The notes under the pieces: generated by a model | Told to the model about the DNA's origin: nothing | The model's database searches: none | What the model saw: only the letters and a program-made list of their open reading frames with translations | In this document: in pieces, positions 33,487 to 42,476 of the stretch | Layout: every line of letters begins with the position of its first letter | Position numbering within the stretch: position 1 is the first letter of the stretch | Program-made: the position numbers and the translations under genes | Source: Dyadobacter endophyticus | Lineage (GTDB): Bacteria; Bacteroidota; Bacteroidia; Cytophagales; Spirosomataceae | Length of the DNA stretch: 64,000 nucleotides | Direction: 5' to 3' | Assembly: GCF_014641595.1 (NCBI RefSeq) | Contig: NZ_BMIA01000001.1 | Location: forward strand, 1,984,426-2,048,425

Positions 33487-36400
33487 ATGAACAAACAACT
33501 TCTATCAAAACCCCTGTGCAGGCACCGCGCCCGGACGGCGCTCTGGCGCGGGTGCATTGCATTATGTGTAATGCTGCTCGTACAGGCAGGCGCATTGGCA
33601 CAATCGGCCGCGGATGAAACACTCATTAGCGGCGAAGTGAAGGACGAGAAAAGCGACGCCATTCCCGGCGCGAGCATTGTGTTGCAAGGCACCACGAAAG
33701 GTACCACCACTGATGCCAATGGAAAATTTTCGCTCTCCGTTCCCAAATCGGGCTCGGTTATTATTGCGAGTTTTTTGGGTTACAAAAGGCAGGAAATAGC
33801 TGTCGGTGGCCGGACAAACTTTGATGTTCAACTCGAACTCAGTACGGACGAGTTACAAGAAGTGGTCGTAGTCGGCTACGGTACCCAGCGCAAGCAGACG
33901 CTCACCGGCGCTATTTCGAACATCGTTTCGGAGCAGATCAAAACTACGACGCACACGAGCCTGGCGCAAAGCCTGCAAGGCAAAGTGGCCGGTGTGCAGA
34001 TCCGCCAGAACTCTGGCGAACCCGGTTCTTTCAGCACGAACATCAATATACGCGGCTTTGGAGAGCCGTTGTATGTGGTCGACGGTGTGGCGCGCGATGG
34101 CGGGTATGAGTTCCAGAAGATCAATCCGGACGACATCGAAAGCATTTCGGTGCTGAAAGATGCTTCGGCGGCGATTTTCGGTATCCGTGCGGGGAATGGT
34201 GTGGTGATCGTCACCACGAAAAAGGGCAAGCAAGGTAAGCCACAGTTCAGCTACAATATGGTATACGGCCGCCAAAGCCCGACCGATGTCCCCAAAATGA
34301 CGAGCGCATTGCAATGGGCCGAAATGCGTAACGACGCGGCGAAGAACCTGGGCGAAAACCCGGTGTTCTCTCCCGAGGAAATCGAGAAATTCCGCAGCGG
34401 TGCGCCGGGTTACCAGGGCACAGATTGGTATAAGGAAACTTTGAACAAATCGGCGGGCCAGCAGCAGCATTTCATTTCCGCATCCGGCGGAGAAGGCGTG
34501 GTGAACTACTTCACCAGTTTTGGTTACCAAAAGGAAAACGGTTTGCTCAAAAGCGGCGACATGGGTTACCAGAAGTACACCTTCCGCTCGAATATTGGCA
34601 TTGATCTAACCAAAAACCTGAAAGCGGACCTAATCCTCTCGGGGCTGTTCGATAGACGGGAGCAGCCGGGTGATAACTTTTTTAACATCTATAAAGGAAC
34701 CCGCATTGCATTGCCTACCGAGCGCCCCTATGCCAACGACAACCCGAAATACCCCGCATTACTCAGCGGCGGCTACAACCCGGTGGCGCTGGCCGACAGG
34801 AGTCTGACCGGCTACTCGCAGGAGGTGAATAAGTTCTTCCAGTCGACATTTGCATTAACCTACACTGTCCCATTCGTTCCGGGATTGCGTATCAAGGGTT
34901 TGGTCGCTTACGACAGCAATAACTACCGCGCCAAATCGGTTTCGAAGGCTTATAACCTTTATACCTACGACGCAGCGACCGACAAATACACCGCGCATGC
35001 GCAACGTAACCCGTCGCGGATCGGCAACAACTTCACGGATAACAACCGCATTACCTTCCAGGGGCAGCTGTTTTATAATACGGTAATCGCCAAAAACCAT
35101 AACCTCGGCGCGACGCTGGTGTACGAGCAGCAGGAATCGCACAACCGCTGGGCGGGTCTCGGCCGCGAATATGCATTCTTTACCAACGACCAGATCGACC
35201 AGGCGGGACTGAACAACCAGACTACCAGCGGCTCGGAGTCGGAATATGCGAGCCAGTCGTATGTAGGCCGATTGAATTATGATTTCAAGGAAAAATACCT
35301 GCTTGAAATCGCTGCGCGCTATGATGGTTCATACCGCTACCATCCCGACCGCCGCTGGGGTTTGTTTCCCGTAGTTTCTGCAGGTTGGCGGGTTTCGGAG
35401 GAAGCATTTTTGAAACGCATTCCCATCATTTCAAATCTGAAACTGAGGGGTTCGTATGGCCTCGTGGGTGCCGATGCCGGTGCGCCATTCCAATATGTAC
35501 CCGGCTTCTCGCTCACCGGTGGTGGCGGGTATGAGTTTACCAACGGCAACTACACTACCGGCGCGGCCTCCCCGGCGATCGTGAACGAAAAGCTGACCTG
35601 GTTCAAGTCGAACATCCAGGACATTGGTATCGACCTCGGTCTTTGGGATAACAAAATCGATGTAACTTTCGACATTTACCAGCGCGACCGTAAAGGCCTG
35701 CTCGCGCGCAGGAATGTTTCGCTGCCCAATACATTCGGAGGCACATTGCCCGAGGAAAACCTGAATAGCGACCGCGTACGAGGCATTGAATTTTCGGCTG
35801 CTTACAATGGTCAGATCCGTGATTTCAAATACGGCATTTCGGGTAACTTCAACTTCGCCCGCACGCAGAACCGCTATGTGGAGCGCGGCGAGTTCCTGAG
35901 CAGCATGGACAAATGGCGCGGCGGCGCAACCAACCGCTGGAACGACGTGGTATGGGCTTACCAGCTCGAAGGCCAGTTCCAGAGCAAGGATGAAGTCATT
36001 TATGCGCCCATCCAGAACGGCGACCTCGGCAATACCCGGGAGCTTCCCGGTGATTTCAAGTACAAGGATGTGGACGGCAACGGCATTATCGATGGCAACG
36101 ACGCGATACCGTTGTTCTTCGGCGGCGATCCTAAAATGTATTATGGTGTGACTTTGAATGCTTCGTGGAAAGGTTTCGATTTCACGGCATTGTTCCAGGG
36201 ATCGGGCAAGTACAGCGTGCGCTTCCGGGAGGTGTATGCAGAAGTCTTCGCATTCCGCGGCAACACGCCCGAGTATTTCTATGACAGATGGCACCAGTCG
36301 CCCGACGGCCAGTGGATCCCCGGCGAATGGCCTGCTTCCCGCTTCAATTACAATGTGGGTGCGATGTACGCCGAAAGCGGTGCGTGGCGGAAGGATGCTT

Positions 36401-36630
36401 CCTACCTGCGTTTCAAGAGCGCGCAGCTGGGCTATACATTCAATTTGCCCTGGTTGAAAAAGATCGGGATCAACGATGTGCGGGTGTATGGCAATGCGCA
36501 TAACATCTTCACCTGGGCCGATTCGTTCGTGAAGCCTTTCGATCCTGAGAAAGTGGAAGGGTTGTTCGGAGCGGGGCTTACCTACCCGGTGACGAGAAGC
36601 TACAACTTCGGGATCAATCTCAAATTTTAA
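33487..36630 (+). CDS. SusC/RagA-type TonB-linked outer-membrane protein
   Basis: The protein has 1047 residues. A long basic N-terminus leads into a signal peptide ending near ALAQ. The CarboxypepD_reg-like domain (about 45-120, GEVKDEKSDAIPGASIVLQGT) is followed by the SusC signature EVVVVGYGTQRKQTLTGAI, the plug and the ASAAIFGIRAGNGVVIVTTKKGK block, then the barrel. It should import oligosaccharide as a complex with the SusD at 36643, 12 bases downstream. No hybrid two-component or ECF sigma/anti-sigma gene stands next to it, so its regulator is elsewhere. Confidence 0.96.
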   Translation: MNKQLLSKPLCRHRARTALWRGCIALCVMLLVQAGALAQSAADETLISGEVKDEKSDAIPGASIVLQGTTKGTTTDANGKFSLSVPKSGSVIIASFLGYKRQEIAVGGRTNFDVQLELSTDELQEVVVVGYGTQRKQTLTGAISNIVSEQIKTTTHTSLAQSLQGKVAGVQIRQNSGEPGSFSTNINIRGFGEPLYVVDGVARDGGYEFQKINPDDIESISVLKDASAAIFGIRAGNGVVIVTTKKGKQGKPQFSYNMVYGRQSPTDVPKMTSALQWAEMRNDAAKNLGENPVFSPEEIEKFRSGAPGYQGTDWYKETLNKSAGQQQHFISASGGEGVVNYFTSFGYQKENGLLKSGDMGYQKYTFRSNIGIDLTKNLKADLILSGLFDRREQPGDNFFNIYKGTRIALPTERPYANDNPKYPALLSGGYNPVALADRSLTGYSQEVNKFFQSTFALTYTVPFVPGLRIKGLVAYDSNNYRAKSVSKAYNLYTYDAATDKYTAHAQRNPSRIGNNFTDNNRITFQGQLFYNTVIAKNHNLGATLVYEQQESHNRWAGLGREYAFFTNDQIDQAGLNNQTTSGSESEYASQSYVGRLNYDFKEKYLLEIAARYDGSYRYHPDRRWGLFPVVSAGWRVSEEAFLKRIPIISNLKLRGSYGLVGADAGAPFQYVPGFSLTGGGGYEFTNGNYTTGAASPAIVNEKLTWFKSNIQDIGIDLGLWDNKIDVTFDIYQRDRKGLLARRNVSLPNTFGGTLPEENLNSDRVRGIEFSAAYNGQIRDFKYGISGNFNFARTQNRYVERGEFLSSMDKWRGGATNRWNDVVWAYQLEGQFQSKDEVIYAPIQNGDLGNTRELPGDFKYKDVDGNGIIDGNDAIPLFFGGDPKMYYGVTLNASWKGFDFTALFQGSGKYSVRFREVYAEVFAFRGNTPEYFYDRWHQSPDGQWIPGEWPASRFNYNVGAMYAESGAWRKDASYLRFKSAQLGYTFNLPWLKKIGINDVRVYGNAHNIFTWADSFVKPFDPEKVEGLFGAGLTYPVTRSYNFGINLKF

Positions 36631-36642
36631 TATTACTTGATA

Positions 36643-38538
36643 ATGAGCTATTTAAAAAAGACCCTAACGCTGTTGTTAGTGCTCGTGGCGATGAGCTGCG
36701 GCGATGTACTCGACAAACAGCCGCTCGATAAGTTGCAGGGAGAGAACCTGTTCTCCAACCCCGAGGGCGTGAAACTATATATGGCCAACCTCTACTACCA
36801 GCTGCCGATCGAGGATTTCACATTCTTCCGGCAGGGCTTCAACTGGAACACCGGCGACCCGAACAACGGCGGGTTCGCGCCGGCCATGTCGACCGACGAG
36901 GCCGTGCATACCGAGTTCGGTGATTTTATTGGAGATGGTGATTTTCAATGGTGGGACCAGGGCTATAAGCTCATCCGCGACGTAAATATCCTGATCGACA
37001 TTATCCCTACCCTCGACATTACCGACGACGAGCGCAAAGCATTGATCGGAGAAAGTTCATTCATCCGCGCCTATGCCTATTTCGCGCTGGTGAAGCGCTA
37101 CGGCGGCGTTCCGCTCATCACCTCGGTACAGAAGTACGACGGCGACGTGGAAGCCCTGAAAGTACCCCGCAGCACCGAAAAGGAAACCTGGGATTTTGTA
37201 CTGAAAGAATGCGATACGGCTATCGGCAACCTTGGCGACTCGTGGCCGGCCGGTGAGCGCCGCGCGACCAAATGGGTAGCCTATGCCCTGAAATCACGCG
37301 CGGCATTGCATGCAGCCTCCCTGGCCAAATACGCAGACCGCGCCCCGATCTCCGGAACAGCCGTGGACCAGAAGCTGGTCGGATTGGACAAAGCAGCTGC
37401 GGCAGAGTTTTACAAAGCAGCCATAGACGCTTCGGAAGCGATAATTAGTTCGGGTAAATTTAATTTATACAAACCCTCGCCTACTACGCCCGAGGAAGCT
37501 GCCAACAACTACCGGCTGCTTTTCGAAGATCCCAACAATGCGCCGGAAGAGGTGATTTTCATCAAGGGTTATGCCAGACCCGGCTCCGGTACCGGCCACA
37601 ACTACGGCATCTGGTACCAGCCCAACCAGACCGCCAACGGTTGGCCGCACCCGGGCCGCATGAACCCGACGCTCGAACTGATGGACGTCTACGAAAGCTA
37701 CGACAAGCCCGGCGAAAGCGCTCCGCTAGCCACCTCAGCCACCACGAACGACCTGACCGATTATACAGGTTTCAATGCGTCCAAACAATACAAAAGGTTT
37801 GATAGCGAAAACGATATTTTCAAAGGAAAAGACGCGCGCATGTGGGCGACGATGATCCTGCCCGGCACGAGCTGGAAAGGCCAGAAGATCGTGATCCAGG
37901 CTGGTTTCATCAAACCCGACGGATCAACGCAGATCATGGGGGGCGACCCGTTCACGCATGGTGGCACGACTTACTACACCTATGGCGCATCCGATCGAAC
38001 GAAATACTCCGGCTTCGATACCTGGGGTGGTAATAATACCCGCACCGGCGTGAGTTTCAAGAAGTTTTTGAATGAGGGATTGAATATTGCGCCGGGCTGG
38101 AACCAATGCGTGACCGATTTCGCCGATTTCCGCTATGCCGAAATCCTGCTAAATTATGCCGAGGCGATCGCTGAAAGCGGCACGGGCGACAAAGTAAAGG
38201 GCGCGAGAGCATTGAATGACATTCGTCGCAGGGCCGGCCATAAGACCGAAATTCAACTCACGATCACCAATGTGATCCGCGAAAGAAGGGTCGAGCTCGC
38301 GTTCGAGAACAAGCGTTTCTGGGACCTGATCCGCCGTCGTGAGTACCACACGGTGTTCAACAACACGATGCGCCATGCATTGCTGCCTATCCTCGACCTG
38401 CGCGTTACGCCTGCAAAGTATATTTTCGTGCGCGTCAATGTGCCACGCAGCAACCCGTCCACATTCGATTACCGCCAGTATTACCGCTCCATCCCGGGCA
38501 TCGGGGCGAACGGTCTGGTTCAGAATCCGCAGTATTAA
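36643..38538 (+). CDS. SusD/RagB-type nutrient-binding lipoprotein
   Basis: The protein has 631 residues from ATG 36643; TTG 36637 would only add two residues. Lipobox Cys19 (LVAMSC) is followed by GDVLDKQPLDKLQGENLF, the usual SusD start. TPR-like helices hold GESSFIRAYAYFALVKRYGGVPL, and the C-terminal block RFADFRYAEILLNYAEA...RRAG...IRERRVELAFENKRFWDLIRR is present. It binds glycans at the cell surface above the SusC pore. It ends before a palindromic repeat at 38542. Confidence 0.96.
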   Translation: MSYLKKTLTLLLVLVAMSCGDVLDKQPLDKLQGENLFSNPEGVKLYMANLYYQLPIEDFTFFRQGFNWNTGDPNNGGFAPAMSTDEAVHTEFGDFIGDGDFQWWDQGYKLIRDVNILIDIIPTLDITDDERKALIGESSFIRAYAYFALVKRYGGVPLITSVQKYDGDVEALKVPRSTEKETWDFVLKECDTAIGNLGDSWPAGERRATKWVAYALKSRAALHAASLAKYADRAPISGTAVDQKLVGLDKAAAAEFYKAAIDASEAIISSGKFNLYKPSPTTPEEAANNYRLLFEDPNNAPEEVIFIKGYARPGSGTGHNYGIWYQPNQTANGWPHPGRMNPTLELMDVYESYDKPGESAPLATSATTNDLTDYTGFNASKQYKRFDSENDIFKGKDARMWATMILPGTSWKGQKIVIQAGFIKPDGSTQIMGGDPFTHGGTTYYTYGASDRTKYSGFDTWGGNNTRTGVSFKKFLNEGLNIAPGWNQCVTDFADFRYAEILLNYAEAIAESGTGDKVKGARALNDIRRRAGHKTEIQLTITNVIRERRVELAFENKRFWDLIRRREYHTVFNNTMRHALLPILDLRVTPAKYIFVRVNVPRSNPSTFDYRQYYRSIPGIGANGLVQNPQY

Positions 38539-38541
38539 CAG

Positions 38542-38615
38542 GCTGTAAGCTTTAAGCAATAGGCTATATGCTCACGCTTGTGTACGAAAAAAGCCAAAAG
38601 CTTAAAGCTTACAGC
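38542..38615. repeat. Inverted repeat unit between SusD and DUF3823 genes
   Basis: A perfect 16-bp inverted pair (GCTGTAAGCTTTAAGC at 38542-38557 and its complement at 38600-38615) encloses 42 bases that read from both strands as variants of GCTTAAAGC / GCTTACAGC words; a further CAGCTTAAAGC follows at 38619. The pattern of repeated AAGCTT/ACAGC words is like the dispersed intergenic repeats of this group of bacteria. Confidence 0.7.
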
Positions 38616-38647
38616 ATACAGCTTAAAGCAAAAACCCCATTTAAACA

Positions 38648-39337
38648 ATGAAACAAATAATCACCTATACTTCCGCCCTGCTTCTGCTTTTTGGCGTAGT
38701 GGGATGCGGCGTCGATAATTACCCGGCGCCCGATTCGCAATTGTACGGTACTTTTCTGGACGCCGAAACCAATGAGCCTGTGGAGCAGGACATCATCCGG
38801 GGCAGCACCATCGAATACATCGAACATGGTTACGCCTCGCAGACCAAGCAGACGATGATCATTAAAAACGACGGCACCTACCGCAATAACCTGATCTTCG
38901 CGAACACGTACACGATCACGCCCGTACGCGGGAACTTCGTGCCAGTGGCGGCACAGGAAGTAACCGTCAAAGGCGAAACAAACCTGGATTTCAAGGTTCA
39001 GCCTTACATTCGCGTGAAGGAAGCCAGCATTGAAAAGGTAGGAACAAAAGTCATCGCCAAATTCAAATTGCAGCAAACCGTGATGAATAATGTCAGAAAG
39101 ATCGGCTTGTATGCGCACCCGGAACCGTCCGTGGGCGAGCCTATGCGCGTGGCGCTGGCGGAGCAGGAAATCAACGGCGCGATCGACCCGAATAAGGTGT
39201 ACCAGCTGGAAATCGATATTCCCTCTAACAGCAATGTATTGAAGGCGGGTAATCAATATTTCTTCCGTGCGGGGGGGATTATCGATGCGCCTGAGTCGAA
39301 GTTTAATTATGCCAAAGCGGTAAGGGTTGCATTGTAA
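38648..39337 (+). CDS. DUF3823 lipoprotein (SusE-position protein)
   Basis: The protein has 229 residues. Lipobox Cys20 (GVVGCG) starts the mature protein. VDNYPAPDSQLYGTFLDAETNEPV is the DUF3823 N-terminal carboxypeptidase-regulatory-like domain, followed by the NLIFANTYTITPV and a C-terminal beta domain. These proteins sit third in SusCD loci and bind glycans on the surface. The C-terminus FNYAKAVRVAL fits the family. It is separated from SusD by the repeat at 38542. Confidence 0.88.
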   Translation: MKQIITYTSALLLLFGVVGCGVDNYPAPDSQLYGTFLDAETNEPVEQDIIRGSTIEYIEHGYASQTKQTMIIKNDGTYRNNLIFANTYTITPVRGNFVPVAAQEVTVKGETNLDFKVQPYIRVKEASIEKVGTKVIAKFKLQQTVMNNVRKIGLYAHPEPSVGEPMRVALAEQEINGAIDPNKVYQLEIDIPSNSNVLKAGNQYFFRAGGIIDAPESKFNYAKAVRVAL

Positions 39338-39341
39338 AAAA

Positions 39342-39356
39342 GGCCGCGTAGCGGCC
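39342..39356 (-). terminator. Hairpin after DUF3823, oriented as a minus-strand terminator
   Basis: GGCCGC/GCGGCC with a three-base loop (GTA). The A-run at 39336-39341 is on the left, so it would give a T-run for minus-strand transcription, although no minus gene is near. On the plus strand no T-run follows, and it may act as an attenuator. Confidence 0.5.
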
Positions 39357-39395
39357 CGCTGAAAACCTCCCTTTTACGTACCTAATTTGACATCT

Positions 39396-40703
39396 ATGAA
39401 CTTATTCAAACTCCTGTTCTTCCTTTCCATCGTTTCAGTCAGTTGCAAAGGCAGCGATGATACCCCTGCGAATGACGACCCTAAACCCGTCGAAGAGGTT
39501 AAATACGACGAATCGCATTCCCTTTTCAAAAGTTACAAAGGCCTGGTCATGGCGGGTTACCAGGGTTGGTTCACGGCCGAAGGCGATGGTGCGGGCCGTG
39601 GCTGGCATCATTATCAGAAAGCCGGCAAGTTCGAGCCAGGCTTCGCTTCGATCGACTTCTGGCCTGATGTAACGGAATATTCCAAAACCTATAATACCGC
39701 ATTCAAATACGCCAACGGCGAACCGGCCAAAGTGTACAGTCCTTACGACGAGGAGAGTGTGGACCTGCATTTCAACTGGATGAAAGAGCACGGTATCGAC
39801 GGCGTATACATGCAGAGGTTTGTGTCGGAAGTAAAGGGAGAAAGCGGCAAGCGGCATTTCAACAAAGTGCTGGCCAATGCATTGAAAGCCGCTAAAAAAT
39901 ACGGCCGGGCAATCAGCATCATGTACGACCTCAGCGGCTCCACCTCGGCAGATATGGATTTCATCGCGAAGGACTGGGAAGAACTCCAACAGCAGTTCAA
40001 ACTTTTCGACGGACAGGAAAATCCCACCTACCTGCGGCATAACGGCCGCCCGTTGCTCGCCATCTGGGGAGTGGGTTTCAACGACGGCCGCAAATACACC
40101 ATTGCGGACATTCAAAAACTGATGGAAGAGGTAAAAGGCCCGACTAAAAAGGCCTCGATCCTGCTCGGCGTGCCGTACTACTGGCGTGAACTCGGTCGTG
40201 ATACCGAAAATTCACCGCTGCTGCATACGGTCATCAAACAAGCCGACATCATCATGCCCTGGGCCGTCGGCCGCTACAATGCTTCTACCTACCTGAATGT
40301 AGCCGGTCCGAACTTGCCAGCCGATATTGCCTGGTGCAAAACGAACAAGATCGACTATGCGCCGTTGGTTTTCCCGGGGTTCAGCTGGGGTAACCTCAAA
40401 AACGACAAATCACTCTACAACCAGATTCCACGCAATAGAGGCGAGTTCCTCTGGCAACAGATCGCCGGCGCAAAAATGTCGGGAGCCGAGGCACTGTACG
40501 TCGCCATGTTCGACGAAGTCGACGAAGGCACCGCCATTTTCAAAACCAGGAAAGAAGGCGATACGCCGTTAAATGCGGATGGGAAATTTGTGGGTATTGA
40601 AACCGATCTGCCTTCGGACTACTATCTGTGGCTCGTGGGGCAGGGTGCGAATTGGTTTCATGGAAAAACTGGTTATGGAGTCACGAAACCGGCTCATAAG
40701 TAA
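39396..40703 (+). CDS. GH71/GH99-like glycosidase, lipoprotein
   Basis: The protein has 435 residues from ATG 39396 (TTG 39387 would add three residues before the signal). Lipobox Cys17 (SVSC) and a short Asp/Pro linker precede the enzyme. The catalytic fold has KGLVMAGYQGWFTAEGDG, HFNWMKEHGIDGVYMQRF, ISIMYDLSG and AMFDEVDEG, where Glu374 and Glu377 have the i, i+3 spacing of the GH99 catalytic pair. GH99 members hydrolyse alpha-mannosides; substrate identity is inference. It is the fourth gene of the SusCD locus. Confidence 0.88.
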   Translation: MNLFKLLFFLSIVSVSCKGSDDTPANDDPKPVEEVKYDESHSLFKSYKGLVMAGYQGWFTAEGDGAGRGWHHYQKAGKFEPGFASIDFWPDVTEYSKTYNTAFKYANGEPAKVYSPYDEESVDLHFNWMKEHGIDGVYMQRFVSEVKGESGKRHFNKVLANALKAAKKYGRAISIMYDLSGSTSADMDFIAKDWEELQQQFKLFDGQENPTYLRHNGRPLLAIWGVGFNDGRKYTIADIQKLMEEVKGPTKKASILLGVPYYWRELGRDTENSPLLHTVIKQADIIMPWAVGRYNASTYLNVAGPNLPADIAWCKTNKIDYAPLVFPGFSWGNLKNDKSLYNQIPRNRGEFLWQQIAGAKMSGAEALYVAMFDEVDEGTAIFKTRKEGDTPLNADGKFVGIETDLPSDYYLWLVGQGANWFHGKTGYGVTKPAHK

Positions 40704-40713
40704 TTGAGTTTCG

Positions 40714-40754
40714 ACGGAGAATTTATGCAAGCGGCACTTACATAAATTCTCCGT
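40714..40754 (+). terminator. Long hairpin after the GH71/99-like gene
   Basis: A 14-bp perfect inverted repeat ACGGAGAATTTATG / CATAAATTCTCCGT (loop 13 bases) lies 11 bases after the stop. The T-run after it is weak (TTTC), so it may be partly protective rather than a strong terminator. Confidence 0.6.
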
Positions 40755-40782
40755 TTCATCCGATTCCGTCATTTTTCATTAT

Positions 40783-40828
40783 GTTTAAACAAAATAGAGC
40801 CCCTAGGCACATTTGTTAAAACAAAATA
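40783..40828 (+). promoter_or_regulatory. Two direct 14-base repeats upstream of the M81 gene
   Basis: GTTTAAACAAAATA (40783-40796) and GTTAAAACAAAATA (40815-40828) differ at one base and are 32 bases apart, about three helix turns. The second one ends one base before the start codon at 40830. They may be regulator-binding sites. Confidence 0.45.
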
Positions 40829-40829
40829 T

Positions 40830-42401
40830 ATGAAAATTACACTTTCCCTGATCATTTCTTTCCTTTTGGCCGGAGCACAAATGCTGTGTTTTGCAGATGG
40901 AGAAAAAAAATCCAAAGCGCTTCCGCGCATTGCCATTGCCGGGCTTGGTATCGAGTCGAGCACGTTTTCACCGGCGCGAACGGAAGAACCTGCGTTTAAG
41001 GCCAAATATGGCGACCAGATATTTACCTCCTACCCTTTTATGGCGGCGGATTCCAGCTTGCGCAAACGCGCTGAATGGCTGCCGGCGCTTGTCGGCAAAT
41101 CGCTGCCGGGCGGGATGGTGACGCGCGCCGCATATGAATCGCTGGTGAAGCAGACGCTCGAATTGTTGAAAAAGAATGGCCCCTACGACGGGCTATATTT
41201 CGATATTCACGGCGCGATGAGTGTCGAAGGGCTCGACGATCCCGAAGGCGACCTCATCACACGCATCCGCGAGGTAGTTGGCAAGAAAGTACTCATTTCG
41301 ACTTGTATGGACTTGCACGGCAATGTGTCGTGGCGCCTGGCGCAGCATACCGACCTGATCACCTGCTACCGGATGGCGCCTCACGAGGATGCTATGGAAT
41401 CCAAACGTCGAGCCGTCGCGAACCTGCTCTCCCGCCTCGAAAGTGGGAAAGGCAAGCCGGCTTACAAGGCGTGGATACCCGTGCCGATCCTGCTTCCAGG
41501 CGAAAAAACGAGTACCCGTATTGAGCCCGGAAAGTCGCTGTACGCCAAGGTAGCGCCCGCTTCGGCGCAGCCGGGTGTGATCGACGCGGCCATGTGGGTA
41601 GGCTACGCCTGGGCAGACGAGCCGCGTAACCATGCCGTGGTGATGGTCACCGGCGACGATAAGACCAAAGTGACGGAAAGCGCTGAAATGCTTGCGAAGG
41701 GCTTCTGGGATGTGCGTAAAGAATTCGCATTCGTGGCACCTACCGACGACCTCAAGGGCGCATTGAACAAGGCCCTCGCAAGTGACAGGCATCCGTTCTT
41801 TATCAGCGATTCGGGCGACAACCCTACCGCAGGCGGTGCGGGTGACGTTACTTGGACAATCACCGAAATCCTAAAACGTCCTGAATTCAAAGCGGAAAAC
41901 GGCCCATCGCTCATTTATGCATCCATTCCCGGCCCCGAACTGGTAGAAGCCGCTGTGAAAGCGGGCGTCGGCGGTAAAATCGATGCATATGCGGGCGCGA
42001 AAGTGGATGCCCGTTTTGCGCCACCGATCCATCTGGTCGGTAAGGTGGAGGCGATCCATCACGGCGATGTCAATGCCGAAACCGAGGTGGTGGTGAAAGT
42101 AGGCAGCGTACTTGTGATCGTAACCAAAAAACGGAAACCGTACCACAAGGAAGCCGATTTTACCAGGCTTGGCCTGAACCCGCGCAAATCGGATATCGTA
42201 GTCGTAAAAATCGGCTACCTCGAACCCGAGCTCTACAATATGCGCGCCGACTGGATTTTATCGCTCACGCCCGGCGGCGTGGACCAAGATTTGGAGCGGT
42301 TGCCTTACAAACGCATTAAACGCCCGATGTTCCCCCTAGACAAGGATATGAAAGAGCCTGATTTAAAGGCCAGGCTGGTACCTTCGTCAGACACCATTTG
42401 A
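40830..42401 (+). CDS. M81-family metallopeptidase (MlrC-like)
   Basis: The protein has 523 residues with a signal peptide (about 1-23). LPRIAIAGLGIESSTFSPA is the MlrC start. Two His-containing blocks, DIHGAM (Asp125, His127) and DLHGNV (Asp161, His163), are the zinc-site motifs, and a late SDSGDNPTAGGAGD block is typical. MlrC of microcystin-degrading Sphingopyxis is the named member, but most relatives are peptidases or amidohydrolases of unknown substrate. It follows the SusCD locus by 126 bases; a link to the locus is possible. Converges on the racemase gene with a shared terminator. Confidence 0.9.
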   Translation: MKITLSLIISFLLAGAQMLCFADGEKKSKALPRIAIAGLGIESSTFSPARTEEPAFKAKYGDQIFTSYPFMAADSSLRKRAEWLPALVGKSLPGGMVTRAAYESLVKQTLELLKKNGPYDGLYFDIHGAMSVEGLDDPEGDLITRIREVVGKKVLISTCMDLHGNVSWRLAQHTDLITCYRMAPHEDAMESKRRAVANLLSRLESGKGKPAYKAWIPVPILLPGEKTSTRIEPGKSLYAKVAPASAQPGVIDAAMWVGYAWADEPRNHAVVMVTGDDKTKVTESAEMLAKGFWDVRKEFAFVAPTDDLKGALNKALASDRHPFFISDSGDNPTAGGAGDVTWTITEILKRPEFKAENGPSLIYASIPGPELVEAAVKAGVGGKIDAYAGAKVDARFAPPIHLVGKVEAIHHGDVNAETEVVVKVGSVLVIVTKKRKPYHKEADFTRLGLNPRKSDIVVVKIGYLEPELYNMRADWILSLTPGGVDQDLERLPYKRIKRPMFPLDKDMKEPDLKARLVPSSDTI

Positions 42402-42410
42402 GGTTATCTA

Positions 42411-42464
42411 AAAAGCCTCGGCGGCTGTTCCTGTAAATGGACAGCCGCCGAGGCTGAATAAAAT
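42411..42464. terminator. Bidirectional terminator between M81 and racemase genes
   Basis: A 14-bp perfect stem (GCCTCGGCGGCTGT at 42415-42428 and its complement at 42441-42454), with an A-run before and an A/T-rich segment after. It can stop both convergent genes. Confidence 0.85.
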
Positions 42465-42476
42465 TTACACTCGCAT

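Noticed and set aside
20472..42401. Link between microcystin-dependent-protein-like genes and the MlrC-like gene
   Set aside because: The shared word microcystin comes from how each family was named; the genes are 19 kb apart and no functional tie is visible.
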